DNA from: DASUAS01 sp036502765
Lineage (GTDB): Bacteria; Actinomycetota; Acidimicrobiia; IMCC26256; DASPTH01
Direction: 5' to 3'
Assembly: GCA_036502765.1 (NCBI GenBank)
Contig: DASXXX010000021.1
Location: forward strand, 1 to 5,317
Length of the DNA: 5,317 nt
Shown: piece after piece, positions 1-4,106 of the stretch
Position numbering within the stretch: the first letter of the stretch is position 1
Layout of the letters: each line of letters opens with the position of its first letter
Notes under the pieces: model-generated
The model's input: only the letters and a program-made list of their open reading frames with translations
Told to the model about the DNA's origin: nothing
Database searches by the model: none
Made by a program: the position numbers and the translations under genes

Positions 1-454
1 TCCGGGGCTTGAGCCCGGGGGACGCGAGACTGAAGCTGATCGAGCGCATCTCCCAGAACAAGAGACCGAGATGCAGCACGAGGACTGACACGACGAACAC
101 GTCGAGGTTCACGGCGTCGATCTGCTCCACCAGCAGACCCACGCCGAAGATGACCATGAGCCACACGACGAACCCGCCCAACGAGACGGCCATGATCATC
201 GCGGGTGAGATGCGTGCTGCCCAACCGAGCAACGCGCCGGTGATGAGGAAGTTGGCGAGCACGACCACGAGGGCGAGCGCGACACCGAGCGCGCCTCCCA
301 CTCCCTGCCAGATGCCGACGGCGATGATCGCCACCGGCGCGACCCAGAGCGCGTGCCGAACGATGTCCTTGGCGATGCGCGACTCGATCATGTCAGGATC
401 GGGGACCGACAGGTCGGGAACCGACATGTCGGAAGGGAAGCCGGGTTCGGTCAT
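1..454 (-). CDS. atpI: AtpI-like ATP synthase accessory membrane protein (3' end outside window)
   Basis: 151 codons are readable from ATG at 454 to the left edge with no stop, so the C-terminus is missing. The protein starts with a polar, proline/aspartate-rich tail (about residues 1-30, containing a doubled SVPD). Four hydrophobic segments follow, near 36-50, 55-77, 86-109 and 118-134, and then a short charged stretch (WEMRS). Size, four-helix layout and position next to an AtpZ-type gene fit the ATP-synthase subunit I family, a small membrane protein usually encoded just before atpB and linked to c-ring/F0 assembly. Its sequence is poorly conserved in this family, so the call rests mainly on topology and context. 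The start is well fixed: the ATG overlaps the upstream stop as ATGA, and GGGAGG lies 6 nt before it, which suggests translational coupling. Later in-frame ATGs (residues 10 and 22) lack this support. Confidence 0.72.
   Translation of the reverse strand, partial: MTEPGFPSDMSVPDLSVPDPDMIESRIAKDIVRHALWVAPVAIIAVGIWQGVGGALGVALALVVVLANFLITGALLGWAARISPAMIMAVSLGGFVVWLMVIFGVGLLVEQIDAVNLDVFVVSVLVLHLGLLFWEMRSISFSLASPGLKPR
404..433. repeat. Two-copy 15-bp tandem repeat, each copy a palindrome
   Basis: Two adjacent 15-bp units (404-418 and 419-433) match at 12 of 15 positions. Each carries a palindrome: CCGACATGTCGG (421-432) is perfect and CCGACAGGTCGG (406-417) has one mismatched pair. A weaker third unit may precede them. 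The repeat lies inside the 5' coding end of the AtpI-like gene and encodes its doubled SVPD tail, so it may be simple coding duplication rather than a protein-binding site. Confidence 0.55.
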
Positions 455-774
455 CGCGTACCTCCCGAATCAGAGGTCGACTTCGACGTCGAGCGCGCCC
501 ACGGCTTGCCCTCGTCGTTGATCTCACTGCGAGCGCGGTACTTGTAGTACTGGTTCGCGTACGTCCCGACCGCGCCGAACACGAACCCGATGATCAGGAA
601 CAGCGGCGCAGTGCCCCAGCTGCTGTCGGCCCACAGACCGAGCAACGTGAGGAGGACGGTGGGGACGACGAGTTCGAGGCCATTGGCAAAGGCCTCGCCG
701 CGGTACTTGTCCTCACTGCGCGCCGCCTTGGGCACGAACAGCCAGCGAGCGAATCGTCGGAGCCGGGGTTTCAC
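451..774 (-). CDS. atpZ: AtpZ/AtpI-family ATP synthase accessory protein
   Basis: A 107-residue protein with a basic N-terminus (RLRRFARW), two membrane helices (about 33-49 and 56-73) and a polar C-terminal tail (about 78-107). The helix pair carries the family pattern GLWAD (46-50), then GTAPLF (54-59) and a G-rich second helix (G63, G67, G70). This resembles the F0F1-ATPase gene-1/AtpZ family, proposed to help AtpI in ATP synthase assembly or magnesium handling. The start is taken as GTG at 772-774 because GGAGG (784-788) lies 9 nt upstream. A TTG at 840 would add 22 residues, but it lies over the predicted promoter -10 box and an inverted repeat. The stop overlaps the next gene's ATG (ATGA), so the two are probably made together as the first genes of the atp operon. 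Confidence 0.8.
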   Translation of the reverse strand: MKPRLRRFARWLFVPKAARSEDKYRGEAFANGLELVVPTVLLTLLGLWADSSWGTAPLFLIIGFVFGAVGTYANQYYKYRARSEINDEGKPWARSTSKSTSDSGGTR

Positions 775-783
775 CGGCGATTT

Positions 784-788
784 CCTCC
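784..788 (-). promoter_or_regulatory. Ribosome binding site fixing the AtpZ start
   Basis: The minus strand reads GGGGGAGGAAA here, with the GGAGG core 9 nt before GTG 772-774. This strong Shine-Dalgarno match is the reason for choosing the shorter start over TTG 840. Confidence 0.75.
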
Positions 789-820
789 CCCGAGTGGACG
801 CTTCGTTGCGACCCACTCCC

Positions 821-842
821 GCTTGTGAATACAAGCACAAGC
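821..842. repeat. Inverted repeat at the predicted atp transcript start
   Basis: On the plus strand GCTTGTG (821-827) and CACAAGC (836-842) are perfect 7-bp inverted arms 8 nt apart. A tighter alternative pairs GCTTGT (821-826) with ACAAGC (831-836) around GAAT. ACAAGC is also directly repeated (831-842). The repeat overlaps the -10 box and the expected first transcribed bases of the atp operon, so it could be an operator or a short 5'-end RNA hairpin. No binding protein can be named from the sequence. Confidence 0.5.
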
Positions 843-868
843 TAGTGCGCGGCCCCGCGAATCGTCAA
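839..868 (-). promoter_or_regulatory. Candidate housekeeping-sigma promoter for the atp operon
   Basis: The minus strand shows TTGACG (863-868) as -35 and TAGCTT (839-844) as -10, separated by 18 nt. The -35 matches the consensus at five of six bases and the -10 keeps the key T, A and final T. Transcription would begin near 832, giving an untranslated leader of about 57 nt before the AtpZ GTG. It lies in the wecA-atpZ gap, which suggests the atp genes can be transcribed independently of wecA. Confidence 0.55.
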
Positions 869-896
869 ACCGGAGCGACCTCCCGGCGACATTTTT

Positions 897-2081
897 TCAG
901 CCGCCACCGCGGGATTCCCGCCGGGGCGCGAGCTCGACCACGTCGGCCCCCAGGTCGTCTGCTCCGTCCTCGGCCGCCGGGGCCGCCCGGGCGGTGCGGA
1001 CACCGGGATGGAAATAGATGTAGAGGAGCAGCCCCAGTGCGATCACGGCCAGAGGCACGAGCGAGTTTCCGTGGTTGGTGAACGTGGGCAGCAGCACCAC
1101 CGCCGAGAGGATCGCCGTCCACAACCAGAGGATCACGACTGCCCGGCGGGGCCCGTGGCCCATCCGCATGAGCCGGTGGTGGAGGTGCTCGTGGTCGGCC
1201 TGCGCGAACGACTGCCGTCGCCAGACGCGACGGAGGAACGAGAACGCGGTGTCGAACATCGGCACGCCGAGGATCACCAGCGGGATGACGAGCGGCGCGA
1301 AGAAGAAGTAGGTCTGCCCGCTGAACGGGTCGGCGGTGCGACCGCCGACGGTGATGGTCGTCGTCGCCAGCAACAGCCCGAGGAACATGGCACCGGCGTC
1401 GCCCATGAAGATGCGCGCGGGGTTGAAGTTGTGGGGCAGGAAGCCCACGCAGATCCCGACCGTGATCGCGGCCACCAACGGCCCCATGTTGGAACCCTCG
1501 AGCAGCCCGGCCTTGAACAGGCGGTCGGCGTAGAGGAACATCGCCGCGCCGGCGATGATCACGATCCCGCACGCGAGCCCGTCGAGACCGTCGATCAGGT
1601 TGATCGCGTTCGCCATGACCACGACGGTGAGGACGGTGACGAGCGGCGCGAGGTCGGGCGAGAGCACCACGTACTCGTACGTCGCGAACGGCACCCGGAA
1701 GTACAACATCGTCACGCCGAGCAGCGAGAGGATGCTGCCGCTGAGCACCTGTCCCGCGATCTTCGCCGGCGGTGACACGTCGCGCAGGTCGTCGATCGCT
1801 CCGACCACGAACATGACCGCGGCGGCGAGCAGCAGCCCGAGCGGTTCGGTGTCGTCGGCGAAGATCTCGTGGAACTGCCCGAGTTGGGACGCGACGGCCA
1901 GGGCGACGAGGAAGCCGGCGAACATCGCCGCACCGCCGAGGGATGGCGTGGGCTTGGTGTGGACGCTGCGCGGTCCGGGCATCGCGATGGCGCCGATGCG
2001 CGGGGCGACCCAGCGCATGACGAACGTCAACAGGAAGGTGACCGCGGCCGCGATGCCGGCGACGGTGAGGTACCCGCGCAC
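897..2081 (-). CDS. wecA: WecA-like undecaprenyl-phosphate GlcNAc-1-phosphate transferase (MraY/WecA family)
   Basis: This polytopic membrane enzyme (394 residues, about ten hydrophobic segments) belongs to the polyprenyl-phosphate/HexNAc-1-phosphate transferase superfamily. It moves a sugar-1-phosphate from a UDP-sugar to a lipid carrier, the first step in making lipid-linked envelope glycans. Visible motifs in order are H41-x-K-PTP-x-x-GG (41-50); the metal/catalytic IDDLRD (D97, D98, D101); N158-x-x-N161-x-x-D164-GLDGLA; FMGDAG (225-230); and the cytosolic sugar-recognition motif HEHLHHRL (297-304). The last motif is typical of WecA/TagO-type enzymes using UDP-GlcNAc rather than of MraY. 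The polar C-terminal tail after about 359 is variable. The GTG start (2079-2081) is preceded directly by an in-frame TAG, so no upstream extension is possible; GGGGGAGAGGG lies just upstream. Its place before the atp genes matches the mycobacterial rfe/wecA context. Which glycan it serves cannot be read from the window. Confidence 0.9.
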   Translation of the reverse strand: MRGYLTVAGIAAAVTFLLTFVMRWVAPRIGAIAMPGPRSVHTKPTPSLGGAAMFAGFLVALAVASQLGQFHEIFADDTEPLGLLLAAAVMFVVGAIDDLRDVSPPAKIAGQVLSGSILSLLGVTMLYFRVPFATYEYVVLSPDLAPLVTVLTVVVMANAINLIDGLDGLACGIVIIAGAAMFLYADRLFKAGLLEGSNMGPLVAAITVGICVGFLPHNFNPARIFMGDAGAMFLGLLLATTTITVGGRTADPFSGQTYFFFAPLVIPLVILGVPMFDTAFSFLRRVWRRQSFAQADHEHLHHRLMRMGHGPRRAVVILWLWTAILSAVVLLPTFTNHGNSLVPLAVIALGLLLYIYFHPGVRTARAAPAAEDGADDLGADVVELAPRRESRGGG

Positions 2082-2090
2082 CTAACCCTC

Positions 2091-2113
2091 TCCCCCGTCA
2101 CGGCGTGGGGGGA
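2091..2113 (-). promoter_or_regulatory. Hairpin partly covering the wecA ribosome binding site
   Basis: In the transcript, UCCCCC (2113-2108) can pair with GGGGGA (2096-2091). Inside this, CAC/GUG add three pairs around a GCC loop, with a 2-nt AC bulge on one side. The GGGGGA arm is the upstream half of the purine-rich wecA Shine-Dalgarno tract (2086-2096); GAGGG (2090-2086) stays free 4 nt before GTG. This may tune wecA translation. It is a prediction from pairing only. Confidence 0.45.
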
Positions 2114-2120
2114 CTGGCGC

Positions 2121-2230
2121 CTCGGGCGGGAACGCACCCTTCACGCAGAGGAGCCCCTGCTCCCCTCGCTGGCGCTCGGGTCGGCACTTCGTGCCGGGTC
2201 TCCTCTGCCGGGTGCTACCTCCCGCCCGAG
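2121..2230. repeat. 110-bp nested palindrome between glyA and wecA
   Basis: Three sets of perfect arms nest in register: 2121-2131 with 2220-2230 (11 bp, CTCGGGCGGGA), 2134-2139 with 2210-2215 (6 bp, GCACCC), and 2145-2153 with 2200-2208 (9 bp, GCAGAGGAG). Inside them lies a separate hairpin, CGGCAC (2182-2187)/GTGCCG (2191-2196), with a TTC loop. Together they give a long interrupted stem with a roughly 46-nt structured head. There is no U-tract on either side, so a standard intrinsic terminator is unlikely. It could be a dispersed palindromic (REP/MITE-like) element or a structured leader/processing site between the glyA and wecA messages. The rest of the gap (2082-2274) holds no gene that I can support. 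Confidence 0.75.
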
Positions 2231-2274
2231 TCACCTGTCCCCCCAAGCCTCGTCCATCTCGTTCTTTGCCGCCC

Positions 2275-3531
2275 TTACGCGATTGCGGGATAGGGGGTGA
2301 AGGAGGAGCAGAGGTCGGCGGCTTGGGACTTGACTTGTTGGGCGATGTGTTCGTCGTCGACCTTGCGGAGCACTTCGGCGATGAGGGTGGAGACGGTCTG
2401 CATCTCGGGTTCCTTCATGCCGGCGGTGGTGACGGCGGCGGTGCCGAGGCGGAGGCCGCTGGTGGTGAAGGGCTTCTCGGGGTCGTTGGGGATCGCGTTC
2501 TTGTTGCAGGTGATCCCGGCCCGGTCGAGGGCTTCCTGGGCCACCTTGCCGGTGACGCCGAAGGGGCGCAGGTCGACGAGCATCAGGTGGTTGTCGGTGC
2601 CGCCCGACACGATGCGGAAGCCTTCGGCCGCGAGGGCTTCCGAGAGGGCGTTGGCGTTGGCCACGATCTGGTTGGCGTAGGTCGTGAAGGCGGGCTGTTG
2701 CGCCTCTTTGAACGCGACGGCTTTGGCCGCGACGACGTGCATGAGGGGGCCGCCCTGGAGGCCGGGGAACACGGCCTTGTCGATGGCGGCGGCGTACTCC
2801 TCGCGGCACATGATCGCCCCGGCGCGTGGACCGCGCAGCGTCTTGTGCGTGGTGGTGGTGACGACGTCCGCGTACGGCACCGGGGAGGGGTGGGCACCAC
2901 CGGCGATCAGGCCCGCGATGTGGGCGGCGTCGACCATGAGGAGCGCGCCGCATTCGTCGGCGATCGAGCGGAACGCCTCGAAGTCGATGGTGCGCGGGTA
3001 AGCCGTGGCACCGGCGATGATCAACTTGGGGCGTTCGGCCATCGCGATGGCGCGCACTTCGTCGTGGTCGATGCGCTCGGTGTCGCGGTCGACGCCATAG
3101 GCGACGAAGTCGTAGAGACGGCCGCTGGCGTTGACCGGCGAGCCGTGGGTGAGGTGGCCGCCCTGGTCGAGGCGCATGCCCATGACCTTGTCGCCGGGCT
3201 CGAGCAGCGCGAGGTAGGTGGCCATGTTGGCGTTGGCGCCCGAGTGGGGCTGCACGTTGGCGTGGTCGGCGCCGAACAGCTCGCACAGCCGTGTGCGGGC
3301 GAGCTCTTCCGCCTCGTCGACCACCTGGTTGCCGCCGTAGTAGCGCTTCGCCGGGTAGCCCTCGGAGTACTTGTTGGTGAGCACCGAGCCTTGCGCGGCG
3401 AGGACCGCACGCGAAGTGAAGTTCTCCGACGCGATGAGCTGGATGGTGGTGTTCTGCCGCTCGGTCTCCCGAGTGATGATGTCGGCGATCACCGGATCGG
3501 AGCCCCGCAGCTCGTCGAAATCGGTCGTCAC
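2275..3531 (-). CDS. glyA: Serine hydroxymethyltransferase
   Basis: This cytosolic, PLP-dependent enzyme converts serine and tetrahydrofolate to glycine and 5,10-methylene-tetrahydrofolate, the main source of one-carbon units. The 418-residue length is normal for bacterial GlyA. Family landmarks are all present: IASEN (33-37); the YSEGYPAKRYYGGN stretch (55-68) with its conserved tyrosines; GGHLTHG (124-130); VDAAHIAG (200-207) with the PLP-ring aspartate D201 and H204; TTTTHK with the PLP lysine K230, then the GPRAG turn; PGLQGGP (256-262); and SGLRLGT (358-364) with the carboxylate-binding R361. No truncation or lost active-site residue is seen. The GTG start (3529-3531) overlaps the rpiB stop as GTGA, with GGAGAG about 6 nt upstream inside rpiB, so translation is probably coupled. 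No promoter of its own is evident. The 3' side leads into the palindromic gap before wecA. Confidence 0.97.
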   Translation of the reverse strand: MTTDFDELRGSDPVIADIITRETERQNTTIQLIASENFTSRAVLAAQGSVLTNKYSEGYPAKRYYGGNQVVDEAEELARTRLCELFGADHANVQPHSGANANMATYLALLEPGDKVMGMRLDQGGHLTHGSPVNASGRLYDFVAYGVDRDTERIDHDEVRAIAMAERPKLIIAGATAYPRTIDFEAFRSIADECGALLMVDAAHIAGLIAGGAHPSPVPYADVVTTTTHKTLRGPRAGAIMCREEYAAAIDKAVFPGLQGGPLMHVVAAKAVAFKEAQQPAFTTYANQIVANANALSEALAAEGFRIVSGGTDNHLMLVDLRPFGVTGKVAQEALDRAGITCNKNAIPNDPEKPFTTSGLRLGTAAVTTAGMKEPEMQTVSTLIAEVLRKVDDEHIAQQVKSQAADLCSSFTPYPAIA

Positions 3532-3977
3532 AGGATCTCTCCGTTCTCGAGCGCGGTGAGCTCGTCGATGCGGCGTTGGTGGCGGCCACCCTCGAACCCT
3601 GTCGTGAGCCAGATCCGCAGGATCTCGTCGGCCAGGCCCTCCCCCACCACACGCGCGCCGATCGACAGCACGTTGGCGTCGTTGTGGCGACGCGAGAATT
3701 CCGCGGTGTAGAGGTCGTTGCAGAGCGCGGCGCGCACGCCCTTCACCGTGTTGGCCGAGAGTTGCTCACCCTGACCGCTGCCGCCGAGCACGATGCCCCG
3801 GTCGGCGTCGCCCCGCGCGACCGCGCGCCCGACGCGCGAGCAGTAGATCGGGTAGTCGACCGATTCCTCGGAGTTGGTGCCGAGGTCGGTGACGTCGTGC
3901 CCGTCGTCCCGCAGGACGGCGATGAAGTGCTCCTTCAGGCGGAAACCCGCGTGGTCGGAGCCGATGGTGATGCGCAA
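3528..3977 (-). CDS. rpiB: Ribose-5-phosphate isomerase B (RpiB/LacAB family)
   Basis: This enzyme interconverts ribose 5-phosphate and ribulose 5-phosphate in the non-oxidative pentose phosphate pathway. With the TTG start at 3975-3977 the protein is 149 residues, normal for the family, and begins MRITIGSDHAGF. Landmarks are the GSDHAG loop (6-11), DYP (41-43), GGSGQGE (65-71), RHNDANVLSIGAR (97-109) with H98, and phosphate-site arginines near R132/R136. The E. coli-type catalytic cysteine before the GSG loop is glycine here; S67 and E71 match the Ser/Glu arrangement known from Mycobacterium tuberculosis RpiB, where the glutamate acts as base. The residue after the conserved AN is T77, where lysine is usual. 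TTG 3977 is preferred over TTG 3992 because GGGAG (3984-3988) lies 6 nt before it and homologues begin at this point. It is the first gene of the leftward unit and overlaps glyA by 3 nt. Confidence 0.93.
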   Translation of the reverse strand: MRITIGSDHAGFRLKEHFIAVLRDDGHDVTDLGTNSEESVDYPIYCSRVGRAVARGDADRGIVLGGSGQGEQLSANTVKGVRAALCNDLYTAEFSRRHNDANVLSIGARVVGEGLADEILRIWLTTGFEGGRHQRRIDELTALENGEIL

Positions 3978-3983
3978 TGGGAG

Positions 3984-3988
3984 CTCCC
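3984..3988 (-). promoter_or_regulatory. Ribosome binding site fixing the rpiB start
   Basis: The minus strand reads GGGAG 6 nt before TTG 3975-3977. The alternative TTG at 3990-3992 has no purine-rich tract ahead of it. The site is half of a perfect GGGAGCTCCC palindrome (3979-3988). Confidence 0.6.
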
Positions 3989-4009
3989 GCAACGAGAACG
4001 CGAACGGCC

Positions 4010-4015
4010 AGTGTA
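4010..4015 (-). promoter_or_regulatory. Candidate -10 box for the rpiB-glyA unit
   Basis: The minus strand reads TACACT, a good -10 match, about 32 nt upstream of the chosen rpiB TTG. This implies a start near 4003 and a leader of about 25 nt. No clear -35 is visible at 16-18 nt spacing (the bases there are around GACCGA), so the call depends on the -10 and its position in the divergent intergenic region. Confidence 0.45.
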
Positions 4016-4093
4016 GGAGTGCCCGGGTGCCGTCGGTCGGAGCGAAAGCAGGCCTCGCCCCTCAGCCTCCCCGGTCGTGTCACACCCCGTCCG

Positions 4094-4099
4094 TAGCCT
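4094..4099 (+). promoter_or_regulatory. Candidate -10 box for a leaderless nuclease transcript
   Basis: TAGCCT ends 7 nt before GTG 4107, so transcription would begin at or next to the start codon. No Shine-Dalgarno sequence precedes that GTG, which fits the leaderless mRNAs common in actinobacteria. No convincing -35 is seen. Confidence 0.5.
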
Positions 4100-4106
4100 G
4101 GGTCGG

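Noticed and set aside
870..897. Possible intrinsic terminator after wecA (CCGGAG/CTCCCGG hairpin near a run of six T)
   Set aside because: The T-run is on the wrong side for leftward transcription, where only three U follow the bulged hairpin. No plus-strand gene ends here.
1008..1775. A 255-codon plus-strand frame opposite wecA
   Set aside because: It is rich in His, Arg, Glu and Asp with no recognisable domain, and lies antisense to a well-supported membrane enzyme.
2231..2257. An 8-codon frame (MDEAWGDR) on the minus strand after glyA
   Set aside because: It lacks a good ribosome binding site and has no attenuator-like codon run, so a leader peptide is not supported. It was noted only because its stop abuts the palindrome.
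2191..3711. A 506-codon open frame on the plus strand across glyA and rpiB
   Set aside because: It is antisense to two clearly recognisable genes. Its glycine/valine/aspartate-rich composition is what the complement of GC-rich codons gives, and no motif or ribosome binding site supports it.
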